The notes: a model not told the origin generated them from the letters alone. DNA of 64,000 nt from Streptomyces sp. IMTB 2501 (GCF_001953885.1 NZ_MQUS01000010.1:124001-188000); one strand, 5' to 3'. Positions 24,505 to 33,751 are shown, counted from the first letter of the stretch. Numbers and translations: made by a program.

Positions 24505-25641
24505 ATGGGCGGCGGCGTGGTGACGCTGTTCCTGTGCGGCGATGTCATGCTCGGGCGCGGCGTCGACCAGATCCTCCCGCACCCCGGACATCCGGTGCTG
24601 CGCGAGGGGTACGTCACGGACGCCCGGTCGTACGTGGAACTGGCCGAGGCGGTCAGCGGTCCGATCCCCGCGCCCGTCGACCCCGCCTGGCCGTGGGGCG
24701 AGGCACTGCGGGTGCTGGAGCGGGCCGCCCCGGAAGCCCGGGTCGTGAATCTGGAGACGGCGGTCACGCGCAGTGCGGCGTTCGCGCCGGGCAAGGCGGT
24801 CCACTACCGGATGCACCCGGCCAACCTGCCCGCACTGGCAGTGGCCCGCCCCGACGTGTGCGTCCTGGCCAACAACCATGTGCTGGACTTCGGGCGGGCG
24901 GGCCTGGCGGAAACGCTCGACTCGCTCGCTGATGCGGGGCTGCGGACCGCGGGCGCGGGACGCGACGCCGACGAGGCCTACGCGCCCGCTGAGGTCCCCG
25001 TCGGCGCCAGCCGCCGCATCCTGGTGTTCGCCCTCGGAACGCTGTCCAGCGGCGTCCCGCCCGACTGGGCCGCGAGCACCGACTGGCCCGGCGTCGCCTA
25101 CGCACGTGCGCTGTCACCGGAGGCTGCCGAGGCCGTCCTCCAGCGGGTGCGCCGGGTACGGCGACCGGGCGACATCGTCGTCGTGTCGGTGCACTGGGGT
25201 TCCAACTGGGGTTATCTCGTCCCCCGCGACCAGAAGCACTTCGCGCATGCCCTGATCGACGGCGGCGTCGACATCGTCCACGGACACTCCTCGCACCATC
25301 CCCGCCCCGTCGAGTTGTACCGAGGCCACCTGATCCTCTACGGCTGCGGTGACTTCATCGACGACTACGAGGGCATCTCAGGCTACGAGGAGTACCGCGA
25401 CGACCTCCGGCTCGGCTACCTCGTCTCGGTGGCGGCGGACACCGGGTGCCCGACCGGCATACGGATGTTCCCGCTGCAGGCACGCCGGATGCGGCTGGAG
25501 ACCGCGGCGGACGAGGACCGCGCATGGCTGCGTACGACCCTCGACCGGATCAGCAAGGGCGTCCACATAGAGGTGGAGGCCGACGGCATGCTCAGCCTCG
25601 TACCCCCGGACGCCGCCCACGGACCGGAGACCCGCCGGTGA
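24505..25641 (+). CDS. CapA-family metallophosphatase-fold protein
   Basis: 378 residues of the PGA_cap/CapA family. Seen: LFLCGDVMLGRGVDQIL at the N-terminus (metal-binding Asp), RVVNLETAVT, CVLANNHVLDFG (the NNH motif), VVSVHWGSNWG and VHGHSSHHPRPVELY, LILYGCGDFIDDY. All metal ligands of the calcineurin-like fold look intact. CapA of Bacillus takes part in poly-gamma-glutamate synthesis, but single actinobacterial copies without capB/capC are of unknown role; none is near here. No signal peptide is visible, so it is probably cytoplasmic. The start at 24505 (ATG) follows GTGGGGGT. Confidence 0.85.
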   Translation: MGGGVVTLFLCGDVMLGRGVDQILPHPGHPVLREGYVTDARSYVELAEAVSGPIPAPVDPAWPWGEALRVLERAAPEARVVNLETAVTRSAAFAPGKAVHYRMHPANLPALAVARPDVCVLANNHVLDFGRAGLAETLDSLADAGLRTAGAGRDADEAYAPAEVPVGASRRILVFALGTLSSGVPPDWAASTDWPGVAYARALSPEAAEAVLQRVRRVRRPGDIVVVSVHWGSNWGYLVPRDQKHFAHALIDGGVDIVHGHSSHHPRPVELYRGHLILYGCGDFIDDYEGISGYEEYRDDLRLGYLVSVAADTGCPTGIRMFPLQARRMRLETAADEDRAWLRTTLDRISKGVHIEVEADGMLSLVPPDAAHGPETRR

Positions 25642-25664
25642 ACGGCGGCCGACGCAAGCTTCTC

Positions 25665-26324
25665 CTACTCAGCCGATGCCGCGCCCAGGCACTCCACGCA
25701 CCATTCCCGCACCGTGTCCGCGACCTGCTCCAGGGCGCCGGGTTCCTCGAACAGATGGGTGGCTCCCGGGATGACGCGCAGGGTGCTGGGGGCCTGGAGC
25801 TGTCGCGCGGCCTCCTCGTTGAGCCGGAGCACCTCGGTGTCGCTACCGCCGACGACCAGCAGGACAGGTGCGCGTACGGCCGGCAGCGCGTCGCCCGCCA
25901 GATCGGGTCGTCCGCCGCGGGAGACCACGGTCAGGACGCGGTCGGGGTGCTCGGCGGCGGCCCGCAGGGCAGCGGCGGCGCCGGTACTGGCACCGAAGAG
26001 GATGATCGGCAGCTCACTGGTACCGGGCCGGTCGCCCAGCCACTCCATGGCCGCCACCAGACGACGCCCCAGCAGCGCGACGTCGAAGCGGTGCTCGGCG
26101 GTCACGACGTCGCGGCGTTCCTCCTCCTCGGTGAGCAGATCGATCAGCAAGGTGCCCAGCGCGGCCTCCCGCAACGCCGCGGCGACCGCCTGGTTGCGCG
26201 GACTGTGCCGGGAACTGCCGCTGCCGTGCGCGAACAGCACCACGGCACCCGCGGACTCCGGCACCACGAGATCACCTGGGAGTGCGGCGCCGTCGGCCGG
26301 CACCACAACCGTCTCGGACTTCAT
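25665..26324 (-). CDS. Dienelactone-hydrolase-like alpha/beta hydrolase
   Basis: A 219-residue single-domain hydrolase. Seen: VVLFAHGSGSSRHSPRN (oxyanion region), Ser113 in LFGASTGAAAAL as nucleophile, Asp in VVGGSDTEVLRLNEE and His in PGATHLFEEPG completing the triad. This small subfamily is commonly found next to phosphoribosyltransferase or stress proteins in actinobacteria and its substrate is unknown. Of three possible starts, ATG 26324 is favoured because GGGGAAG lies 9 bases upstream; ATG 26330 would leave only 3. It is divergent from a CBS-domain gene, an arrangement compatible with a common stress response. Confidence 0.85.
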   Translation of the reverse strand: MKSETVVVPADGAALPGDLVVPESAGAVVLFAHGSGSSRHSPRNQAVAAALREAALGTLLIDLLTEEEERRDVVTAEHRFDVALLGRRLVAAMEWLGDRPGTSELPIILFGASTGAAAALRAAAEHPDRVLTVVSRGGRPDLAGDALPAVRAPVLLVVGGSDTEVLRLNEEAARQLQAPSTLRVIPGATHLFEEPGALEQVADTVREWCVECLGAASAE

Positions 26325-26564
26325 GGCCATCAACTTCCCCGAAAGACTCCGAAGACCTCGGTCGTCTCCTCGTACTCACTGCGTACCCCGCACTGGCCCG
26401 CCGCGCTCGCCGAACCCACGATTGAAAGCCCAACAAGACATGCGCGACGCGCCGCGCGCACGATGGCTACAGGCCGTGCGAGGGGTACTCGATGGGTTGG
26501 TGCACGGCACCGGCGACCCCTTGAGGGAGCCGAATTGTCCACGCTCGAGATGGAGGGACGAGCG

Positions 26565-26987
26565 ATGACGACTGCGAAGGACATCATGCACCCGGGTGCC
26601 CAGTGGATACCCAGGTACGAGACGTTGGACCGTGCGGCACAGATGATGCGGGACCACGGGCTGGGCGCACTCCCGGTCAGCGACCCCGACAACAAGGACC
26701 GGATGTGCGGCATCATCACCGACCGCGACATCGTGGTGAAGTGTGTCGCCTACGGTCACGACCCCGCGCAGATGACCTGCGGTGACCTGTGCGAGGGCAC
26801 CCCACGGTGGATCGACGCCGGCTCCGACATCTCCGAGGCGTTGCGGGAGATGGAGAGCCACCAGATCAAGCGCCTCCCGGTGGTCGAGAACAAGCGAATG
26901 ATCGGGATGATCAGCGAGACCGACATCGCCCGGCACCTCACCGACGACCAGCTCGCGGAGTTCGTACACCGCGTGTACGCAGCGTGA
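26565..26987 (+). CDS. CBS-domain pair protein
   Basis: 140 residues made of two CBS domains and nothing else: domain 1 (about 4-65) AKDIMHPGAQWIPRYETLDR, GALPVSDPDNKDR, GIITDRDIVV; domain 2 (about 72-130) VENKRMIGMISETDIARHL. Stand-alone CBS pairs bind AMP, ATP or related nucleotides and often regulate partner proteins under starvation or low oxygen. ATG at 26565 has GGAGG at ideal spacing within the upstream sequence; earlier in-frame codons have no similarity. It is divergent from the dienelactone-hydrolase-like gene. Confidence 0.88.
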   Translation: MTTAKDIMHPGAQWIPRYETLDRAAQMMRDHGLGALPVSDPDNKDRMCGIITDRDIVVKCVAYGHDPAQMTCGDLCEGTPRWIDAGSDISEALREMESHQIKRLPVVENKRMIGMISETDIARHLTDDQLAEFVHRVYAA

Positions 26988-27060
26988 TCCCAGCGAGACG
27001 GCCGGTCGGCGCGACATGTCGTCCAGAAGACATCGGCGTACCGCGCAGGCGGCGGTCGAT

Positions 27061-27576
27061 TCAGGAGCCGTTCTCTGACCCGGTCGCCGTCTTCGAGTAG
27101 GCGTCGTGCCAGGCGGCCTTCGCTCCGGAGTCGCCGATCCGGTAGACGTCCACGACGGCTCCCACCGCGACGGTGAGCGAGAGCACGCCGACGATGATCC
27201 GTACCGGCAGGGCGGACCAGCGCATGCCGCTGCCGCCCTGTCCGGGCTCCGCGGGTGTGCGCCTCCCCGCCCACCACACGACCGCCGCCAGCACGAACAG
27301 GCCCAGAGCCCACGGCAGCAGACCGTCGCCCAGCTCGGTGTGCCGGCGTACCAGGGCGTCTTCCTCCACATGCCGTTCCAGCCACTCACCAGCGTTCGTG
27401 GTCAGGGGCACGCTGGCCAGGGCGACGAAGGCCAGCACGGGCAGCAGCATGCCCAGCCGACGGGCGGCGCGCGGCCACAGCGCGGCTGCCACCAGGGCCA
27501 GCGCGGTCAGCGGTATCAGCACGACGACCACATGGACCAGCAGGACGTGGGCGGGCAGACCGTTGATCAGAGTCAT
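27061..27576 (-). CDS. DUF2231-type four-helix membrane protein
   Basis: A 171-residue inner-membrane protein. It opens with the family-typical INGLPAHVLLVHVVVVLIPL, has four hydrophobic segments (about 8-32, 43-60, 85-103, 122-145), a conserved TNAGEWLERHVEE stretch between helices 2 and 3, and a charged tail. The invariant His residues of LPAHVLLVH and the RHTELG motif suggest heme or metal contacts, but no function is established for the family. It lies convergent to the CBS gene and appears to be monocistronic. Confidence 0.8.
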   Translation of the reverse strand: MTLINGLPAHVLLVHVVVVLIPLTALALVAAALWPRAARRLGMLLPVLAFVALASVPLTTNAGEWLERHVEEDALVRRHTELGDGLLPWALGLFVLAAVVWWAGRRTPAEPGQGGSGMRWSALPVRIIVGVLSLTVAVGAVVDVYRIGDSGAKAAWHDAYSKTATGSENGS

Positions 27577-27637
27577 TCAGGTGCTCCTGAGGGGGATGGG
27601 GCGCGTCAGCCTGTCACAGCCACCTCTCAGTTCCCTC

Positions 27638-28170
27638 TCAGCCGACCAGGGTGCGCACCGAGACTGAGCTCGATGCCCAGGTCAGCCGGTCGGCGCCGGT
27701 GCGGATCGCCGATGGGCAGCCAGGCGTACGGCCATGGACGCCGAGGTCTGCGACCGTGGCGCAGAGGGCGTCGACGACGGCCAGGACTGCCGGACGGGCT
27801 TCGCCGACGCGCCGGACCATGGACCAGGGCAAGTAGACCCGGCACCGGCGAGGTCCAGACTGCCGTCGACGACGAGGGCGGCCTGCGCGCGCGAGGTGGC
27901 GCCCCAGGCGTTCACGTGGAACTGCGCCACCGCCGAAGTACGGGTGATCGGATCGAGCGGAAGCCAGTTGACGTAGCCCAGCCGTGCCGGTTCCGAACCG
28001 GACGATGCGTCGGCCCGGCGTTCTAGGCCGTTGGTTGGCGCCAGCAGGTCGCGCACCTGCGGGAGCAGGTTGGACGCCGCCGGAATGAGGGTGACCGGCC
28101 GGCGGTCGCGGTCGAACAGCCGCGCCCCGAGGTCGCGTTCAAGAGCCTTGATCTGCTCGTATCGGTCGTT
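27638..28170 (-). pseudogene. Frameshifted LysR-family regulator remnant
   Basis: The frame just below 28170 reads QIKALERDLGARLFDRDRRP followed by VTLIPAASNLLPQVRDLL, the second half of a LysR helix-turn-helix and its linker helix. The recognition helix upstream is out of frame, and effector-domain-like pieces (DALCATVADLG; ELSLGAHPG) appear in different frames down to 27638. No intact frame exists. Confidence 0.75.
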
Positions 28171-28359
28171 CCGGTCCCGTCGGCCAGATCCTCGGCCCAC
28201 TGGTCGTCACACCCTTGCTCCGGCACGGCCGTCACCAGGCGGCAATGTGAACGTCGCGCGCTCCCTGGGCACTTGACGGCCTATTGGTCCGTACCTAAGG
28301 TCATCGGTCAGTGCACTGTTCAAGGAGTCGCATATCGTTCACGTATGAGGACGTGTCTT

Positions 28360-29586
28360 ATGCAGGACATGCAGGGCAGACCCGCACCACGCCGCCGTAA
28401 GTCCCCGCGATCCGGGTTCGCGCTCACCGCGGCGGCCGCCATGCTGACCACCGGCCTTCTCTCCTGGCCCGGCACGCAGCGGGCGGAAGCCGCTCCCACC
28501 GCCTTCGTCCACCCCGGTGTCACCGTCTCGCGCGCCCAACTCGACTTCGCGCGCGCCAAGGTGCTCGCCGGTGCACAGCCCTGGAAGGGCGCGTACGACC
28601 AGATGATGGCCGGCCCGTACGCGAGCCTCAGCCGCACCCCCAAGCCCCGCGCGGTCGTCGAGTGCGGTCCGTATTCCAACCCCAACTACGGCTGCACGGA
28701 CGAGCGAGAGGACGCCATCGCCGCCTACACCGACGCGCTCGCCTGGTACATCACCCGCGATGACCGGTACGCGGAAAAGGCGATCGAGCTGATGGACGCC
28801 TGGTCCGCCACGCTCACGAACCACACCAACAGCAACGCGCCCCTCCAGACCGCGTGGGCCGGAGCCTCCTGGGCCAAGGCCGCCGAACTCATCAAGCACA
28901 CGTACACCGGAACCTGGCCGAACGCCGGCCGCTTCGCCACCCTCCTCCGCAACGTGTATCTGGCCAAACTCATCAACGGCTCGAATTCCAACGGGAACTG
29001 GGAGCTGACGATGATGGAGGCGGCCGTCGGCATCTCCGTCTTCCTGGAGGACAAGGCGTCCTACGACTCGGCCATGGCACGCTTCCGCACCCGCACCGCC
29101 GCGTATGTGTACCTCCCCTCCGACGGCGATCTGCCGAAGACCGTGCCGAGTCAGAACCTGAACACCCGGGACAAGATCGTCGCGTACTGGCAGGGCCAGT
29201 CCACCTTCGTGACCGGACTGACTCAGGAGACCTGCCGCGACTTCGTACACACCGGATACGGCATCTCCGCCATCTCGCATGTGGCCGAGACCAGCCGGAT
29301 CCAGGGCCAGGATCTCTACGGCACCGACGTCGGCGAGCGGCTGCGGCAGGCGCTCGGCTTCCAGTCCAAGTACGAGCTGGGCGCCGCGGTCCCGAGCTGG
29401 TTGTGCGGCGGATCCGTCAAACGAGGGCTCGGCCCCATCACCGAGGTCGGCTACAACGCTCTGCACAACCGCCTGGGCATCGCCATGGCCAACACCCAGA
29501 CCCTGACCGAGCAGAACCGCCCAGCCGGCACCAACAACCTCTTCGTGGCCTGGGAGACCCTCACCAACGGCGACAACCCCAACTGA
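28360..29586 (+). CDS. Secreted alginate-lyase-family (PL5-like alpha/alpha barrel) protein
   Basis: 408 residues with a Sec signal peptide (basic start, core about 20-38, cleavage after AEA). The rest is helical and fits the alginate lyase domain: GVTVSRAQLDFARAKVLAG, DEREDAIAAYTDALAWYIT, AGASWAKAAELIKHTY, NSNGNWELTMMEAAVGISVF, and the Arg/His-containing CRDFVHTGYGISAISHVAET. PL5-type lyases cleave mannuronate-rich or glucuronan polymers by beta-elimination; the exact polymer is open. ATG 28360 is preferred over 28345 because GAGG lies 10 bases before it. It is transcribed alone, with no sugar transporter nearby. Confidence 0.85.
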   Translation: MQDMQGRPAPRRRKSPRSGFALTAAAAMLTTGLLSWPGTQRAEAAPTAFVHPGVTVSRAQLDFARAKVLAGAQPWKGAYDQMMAGPYASLSRTPKPRAVVECGPYSNPNYGCTDEREDAIAAYTDALAWYITRDDRYAEKAIELMDAWSATLTNHTNSNAPLQTAWAGASWAKAAELIKHTYTGTWPNAGRFATLLRNVYLAKLINGSNSNGNWELTMMEAAVGISVFLEDKASYDSAMARFRTRTAAYVYLPSDGDLPKTVPSQNLNTRDKIVAYWQGQSTFVTGLTQETCRDFVHTGYGISAISHVAETSRIQGQDLYGTDVGERLRQALGFQSKYELGAAVPSWLCGGSVKRGLGPITEVGYNALHNRLGIAMANTQTLTEQNRPAGTNNLFVAWETLTNGDNPN

Positions 29587-29627
29587 CCTCCGTAGCAGCG
29601 GTGTTGTGTGGTTCAGCGCGAGATGAT

Positions 29628-29756
29628 TCACGTCGTAGGGGCGAACCCGACGAGGTGGCGGGCCAAGTAGGAGCAGGGGTGATCGTCCCAGCCCTCGGGC
29701 ACCGGGATGCGCTGCTCCTGGACGACGGCCTGCCGCACCCTCGCATCGGGGAACAT
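29628..29756 (-). pseudogene. Short protein-like C-terminal fragment (unassigned)
   Basis: A 42-codon frame with a plausible C-terminal protein end: MFPDARVRQAVVQEQRIPVP, then EGWDDHPCSYLARHLV, then a stop. The pattern resembles the end of an alpha/beta-hydrolase-like protein, but the family cannot be fixed. No ribosome binding site; likely a deletion remnant. Confidence 0.35.
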
Positions 29757-29845
29757 GGGCGCGACGTGTGCCTCGTCCTACCAGTCGGTCCACTGCGGCA
29801 GTCGGCGTGTGCGACCAACATGCCAGCGCTCTCTGCGTGTGTCGC

Positions 29846-30541
29846 TCACGGAACGATGCTGGTGCGGACGAGGTGGAACGCGGCTGCCGGGTCCGCGGCC
29901 CGTGTGACCGTTCGCCCCACGACGATGTGTGACGCGCCGGCGGCGACGGCGGCCCGTGGTGTGTCGGGACGGGCATGCTCGGCCGACGAGTCACCGGGCA
30001 GGGCGACTCCGGGCGTGACGAGCAGAGCGTCGCTGCCCAGAGGGCCACGCAGGGCCGCGACGTCCTGAGGCGAGGCGATGACACCATGACAGCCGGCCTT
30101 GCGGGCCAGTCGGGCCAACCTGACCACCTGTTCCTCAGCCGAGTCGGTGACGCCGATGTCGGCAAGATCCGCGTCGGTCATGCTGGTGACCACGGTCAGG
30201 GCAAGGACCCGCAGTTCGGGGAAGGCGCGGGCGGCATCGACAGCGGCGGCCATGATGGCCGTACCACCCATGCTGTGCACCGTCACCATCGAGGCGCCCA
30301 GAGCCCCCGCGGCGCGCACGGCCCCGGCGACGGAGTTCGGGATCTCGAAGAGCTTGAGGTCGAGGAAGACCTCCTTGCCTTGAGCGACAAGGTCCTTGAT
30401 GAGATCAGGGCCCGCCGCGGTGAGAAGCTCCAGGCCGACCTTGTAGAAACGGCACTCTTCGCCCAGTCGGGCGACGATGTCCTCAGCGACGGGACGGCTG
30501 TCGCAGTCCAAGGCGACGATGATCTGCTTGTTCGGGTCCAC
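29846..30541 (-). CDS. pyrF: Orotidine 5'-phosphate decarboxylase-like enzyme (type 1)
   Basis: 231 residues of the OMP decarboxylase superfamily, which makes UMP from OMP. Seen: IIVALDCDS, Lys34 in RFYKVGLEL, EVFLDLKLFEIPNSV (Asp61, Lys63), DALLVTPGV and HIVVGRTVTRA as phosphate-binding loop. In standard enzymes the motif is DxKxxD; here the last Asp is Glu66. No other pyrimidine gene is near. Streptomycetes normally carry a longer mycobacterial-type PyrF in their pyr operon, so this would be an extra, type 1 copy (inference). It may be a true decarboxylase or a relative acting on another phosphosugar. The gene is monocistronic. Confidence 0.8.
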   Translation of the reverse strand: MDPNKQIIVALDCDSRPVAEDIVARLGEECRFYKVGLELLTAAGPDLIKDLVAQGKEVFLDLKLFEIPNSVAGAVRAAGALGASMVTVHSMGGTAIMAAAVDAARAFPELRVLALTVVTSMTDADLADIGVTDSAEEQVVRLARLARKAGCHGVIASPQDVAALRGPLGSDALLVTPGVALPGDSSAEHARPDTPRAAVAAGASHIVVGRTVTRAADPAAAFHLVRTSIVP

Positions 30542-30640
30542 GACGCCATTGTGCCCGCCGCGACGAACCTGTCAGACGCGCCAGTCGCTTGCGAAGGTGC
30601 TGGTCGACTTGACGGAGGTCGGCTCTTGGCGTGGCGCGGG

Positions 30641-31111
30641 TCAGAGTTGGACGAGGTAGGTCTCGCGCGCGGCGGTGTCCGGGCGGGGGTCGTCGCCGTC
30701 GCGGTGGACGCCGTGGACGCGGAAGCGGCAGGTGCCCGGACGGCGGATGGGCAGTCGGGAGTCCGGTACGTCGTCTTGGCCGGTGGTGCCGATGCCGAAG
30801 CCGAGGAAGGTGGAGGCCCAGTGGGCGGAGATTTCCGCGATGTCCTGCCAGGACTCCGGGGCCAGGGGTGGCTGGTGGTCCCAGAGTTCACAGGTTACGG
30901 GGACGGTGCCGATCTCCTGGCCGCAGACGATATGGATGCCCTCCTCGCCGGAGTCGGTGTCGCAGTCGGCGTCGGTGTCCGAGGCGGCTTCGGCCAGGCC
31001 GTTGAGGGTCCAGTCCGGCTCGAACTCCGCTACGAGACTCTCCCCGACGAGGTCCACGGTCGAGGCGTCGACGAAGACGTCGGTGGTGGCGCGGTGCAGG
31101 ACGCCAGGCAC
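30641..31111 (-). CDS. Conserved hypothetical protein
   Basis: A 156-residue, mostly acidic soluble protein that I do not recognise. GTG at 31109-31111 is chosen because GGGAGGGAG lies 6 bases upstream. It begins VPGVLHRATTDVFVDASTVD and contains LVAEFEPDWTLNGLAEAASD, an Asp/Thr-rich loop DTDADCDTDSGEEGIHIVCG, then TCELWDHQPPLAPESWQDIA and a C-terminal beta-rich part with RLPIRRPGTCRFRVHGVHRD. The pattern of strands plus a DxDxDxD-like loop could bind Ca2+, but this is speculative. It lies downstream of the decayed alcohol dehydrogenase and upstream of pyrF, with clear gaps on each side. Confidence 0.65.
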   Translation of the reverse strand: MPGVLHRATTDVFVDASTVDLVGESLVAEFEPDWTLNGLAEAASDTDADCDTDSGEEGIHIVCGQEIGTVPVTCELWDHQPPLAPESWQDIAEISAHWASTFLGFGIGTTGQDDVPDSRLPIRRPGTCRFRVHGVHRDGDDPRPDTAARETYLVQL

Positions 31112-31473
31112 GGAGTTCTCCCTCCCGGAGCCCGCCCTGATTGGCATGCGGGCCACCCCCATCATGGGCCAGGGCCCAACTCCCCGTGGTGCATCCCAGG
31201 GGAGTCGTTCACGCCCCCACCAGGATGTGCGGGTCGTTGCCGTTCAGCGCGGTGCGGCCGCCGAGCCGCTGCTTGAGTCCGGGGGCGCGGAAGAGGACGT
31301 TGCGGAAGACCTGGGCACGTGGCGCGCCGGCGCGTCGATGCCGCAGGAACTGGAGGAGGGGGCCGGTGCCGTGGTCGGTGAGGTGGGCCTGGACGTGTTC
31401 GTCGGACTGCGGCGCACGGTCCACGGTCGTATCGGCAGGGCGGCGGCCGTGGTGCGGTCGACGCTGTTTGCGT

Positions 31474-31694
31474 AGCGGTGACCACACCGGACAGCTCGTG
31501 GCCGGGCACGTTCGACGTGCGGTCGCGTCCGGCCCGGTCGGTCCAGGTGCCTGGCCAGGTCGACTCACCAGGGGTGAATCCGGCCGCGTGGGACGCGCAC
31601 GATCACGTCGTTCTCCGCGGCGTGCGGGGGACGGATCCGTGAGGGTGCGGCCGCTGACACCGGCGTCGTGGTCCTGGACGGTAATGGCCCGCAT
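31474..31694 (-). pseudogene. Zinc-type alcohol dehydrogenase (MDR) 5' remnant
   Basis: The start MRAITVQDHDAGVSGRTLTD is that of NADP-dependent quinone-oxidoreductase/ADH proteins. After frame changes the + neighbouring frames continue ENDVIVRV and then PGTWTDRAGRDRTSNVPGHE, LSGVVTA, as in the GroES-like domain. The Rossmann domain is missing. The frame that follows to 31209 (LLQFLRHRRAGAPRAQVFRN, then LKQRLGGR) is unrelated and unassigned, so the relic was probably joined to the end of another gene. Confidence 0.75.
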
Positions 31695-31921
31695 GTGGGG
31701 TTCCTCCGGGCCGGGACGCTCAAGGGCGAGCGCCGTGCCGCGTGGGCGCGGACACCAGTTCCGCAGCGGAGCGACCGCGCGCCGTGACCGGTCCCAGCGC
31801 CCCGCTCCAGCCCCTTCGAGCGGTGAACGGCACGGCACCGGGCGCCGTCGTCGTCACGCCCCCGAACGTAACGTAGGCGCTCGTGACCTGGCCGAAGGCC
31901 GGGGAGTAGCCCTCTGGGGTT

Positions 31922-32137
31922 CTAGCCGGCGCCCCGGCCCAGGACGCGGCGGGCCGCCTCCGCCTCCGCCGCCGGCGGAGACAGCTCGTCGAGGGTGTCG
32001 AGTTCGTCATCCGCTTCCAGTTCCCGCTCCCAGGCCGCCGCAAGCCGCTTCTGCTCCTGAGGCGGCTTGGCGCGGACGGCCTCCCGGTTATCCGGGTTCA
32101 GGGCCGCCATGAATCGTCCGAGCGAGTCCGTGGCCAT
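31922..32137 (-). CDS. Small hypothetical protein, 71 residues
   Basis: A short, highly charged protein beginning MATDSLGRFMAALNPDNREA, with a middle helix EQKRLAAAWERELEADDELD and ending AARRVLGRGAG. AAGGAG 7 bases before ATG 32137 and helical, alternating-charge composition support it as real. No membrane segment, signal or known domain. It lies between two gene remnants, so it may be all that is left of an older operon. Function unknown. Confidence 0.55.
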   Translation of the reverse strand: MATDSLGRFMAALNPDNREAVRAKPPQEQKRLAAAWERELEADDELDTLDELSPPAAEAEAARRVLGRGAG

Positions 32138-32239
32138 ACCGTGCTCCTTGCCACAGGGAAGGTGCGCGCCACTTCCTGGCCCACTATGGCCAAACGGGCC
32201 CGCGCCGACCGATGGACACCACCTGACAACATCCTGATG

Positions 32240-32495
32240 GCCCCGCCGCTCCCACCGCAATCGGGGCGGCGCGCCTGTCTGGAGCGGCCGACGGCAGTCG
32301 GCGCTCACGCAGACCCGGCCCCGGCCGACGAACAGGTACAGCACGGGCGGCGCCCTGGGTGCTCTTACGGCCCTGACGGTACCCACCGCCGTGCACGTGC
32401 ATCAGCGCGGGGCAGCCGACCGGACGGGGACGGCGGCGGTAGAGATCGAGCAGATGCCGCTGCACTCCATCGCCGTAGTGGAGGCTCGACACCCG
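32240..32495 (-). pseudogene. Alpha/beta hydrolase (esterase, HSL-like) remnant
   Basis: The minus strand reads HYGDGVQRHLLDLYRRRPRP, then ALMHVHGGGYRQGRKS, the HGGG oxyanion motif of hormone-sensitive-lipase-type esterases. After a frame change GRVCVSADCRRPL matches the following strand (normally VSxxYRL). The GxSxG nucleophile region is gone. Confidence 0.75.
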
Positions 32496-32981
32496 CTGGA
32501 GGTCGCCGCGGCGGCGCGGACAAGGGCCTGGGCAAGAGCTGCGCGAGACGGTGGTGGCCCGAGCGGGAAACTGCGCGCGGCGAGCGACCGCGGCCGCCGC
32601 CTGTGCCGCGGCACCAACAGCGGGCCAGGCACCACGGGCATCCCGATCGAGGTGCCGGATCTCAGGCACCGCGCTGCTTTCAAGGGTCCCTCGTTCACGG
32701 GACAGCTCCGCCGTGGCGACGGGAGGGATGACGAGCCGGTTCGAGCATCGCCCGCACGTCTTCCGCGGATGGCGGTCGTTCTCCCGCGCGCCGAGTTCGC
32801 GCACGTGCGCCACGGCGGCCCGCGGACCGACGACTGCGCAGTGTGAGGTGCATCGTGATCCGGAGAGGAGCAATGGGCCCGTGGCTTGACCGTCCGTGCA
32901 GATCGGCGAGCACCCCCGGATGCTTCGCCACCGATGGTGTTCAAGGCGGGTCCGCGGAGCCTATTGGAGGGCCTCATTGCC
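32496..32981. other. Region without a supported gene
   Basis: About 490 bases upstream of the esterase remnant. Open frames in both strands lack domains and ribosome binding sites; part of it may be the decayed 5' end of that esterase. Confidence 0.4.
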
Positions 32982-33686
32982 CTAACTCCTCGTCACCGAA
33001 GCGGCAAGGGCCGTATAGATCATCAGGAGGAAGCCGAGAGTGCACGGGGTGGCGGTCAGTGCGGCGCGCATCATCGCGGCGGCGGTCGCCGCGCCGGTGG
33101 AGCGGTGGGTGGAGAGAGCCATGACGGCCAGCAGGACCGGGAGGGCGGCGAGGATGCCGCCCGCGAAGGAGCCGAGGGCGTCCGCGGCGTGCACGGCGAG
33201 CAGGACGGTCGTGGCCGACACCGCCATCCGCACCGGGATGTCCCAGCGTCGGGCGTGGTCCGGCTGCCGGTCCGTGTGGCCGGAGGCGGGGGCGGGGGCG
33301 GGCCAGGTTCGCAGACCGGCGAAGATGACGGCCAGGCCCAGCGCCGCCGTGAGCCAGACGTTCGCGCACATCGCCGCGAGCAGACCGGCTCCTGCCGCGC
33401 AGACCAGAGCCGCTGTCAGTGTCCGAGCCGGGCGCAGGACGGGGGCGAGTCGGCCGTAGACGAGGCAGAAGGCCGCGACGATCAGTTGTGCCGCGACATT
33501 GCCGTGCGCGGCACGCGCGGCCGCCTGGCTCCCGCCGTTGAGCCACATGAGGGCCAGAAACGGTCCTGACGTCGTGGGCGCGCCCAGCAGGAGTCCGCTG
33601 CGGCGCGGGCCCGAACGCCGGGCGACGACGGAGACGAGGAGCACGAGAGAGGGGGCGAGGGCGGTCCGGAGGAGCAGTATCTCCAT
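32982..33686 (-). CDS. Polytopic membrane protein divergent from an Lrp/AsnC regulator
   Basis: A 234-residue integral membrane protein with about seven hydrophobic segments spread over the whole length (for example LRTALAPSLVLLVSVVA, LIVAAFCLVYGRLAPVL, LTAALGLAVIFAGL, LLAVMALSTH, TLGFLLMIYTALAASV). A conserved-looking SGLLLGAPTTSGPFLALMWL lies near the N-terminus. I do not recognise the family. Because it is divergent from an Lrp-type regulator, with an inverted repeat between them, an amino-acid or small-metabolite transport role is the likeliest guess. ATG 33686 is used; an upstream in-frame ATG (33743) is possible but reads into the operator region. Confidence 0.65.
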   Translation of the reverse strand: MEILLLRTALAPSLVLLVSVVARRSGPRRSGLLLGAPTTSGPFLALMWLNGGSQAAARAAHGNVAAQLIVAAFCLVYGRLAPVLRPARTLTAALVCAAGAGLLAAMCANVWLTAALGLAVIFAGLRTWPAPAPASGHTDRQPDHARRWDIPVRMAVSATTVLLAVHAADALGSFAGGILAALPVLLAVMALSTHRSTGAATAAAMMRAALTATPCTLGFLLMIYTALAASVTRS

Positions 33687-33751
33687 GCCTGCGAGCCTGG
33701 CACCGATGACGCCGATTTTGGCTCGGACTTCTCGGCGCATGGGACCGCTAC

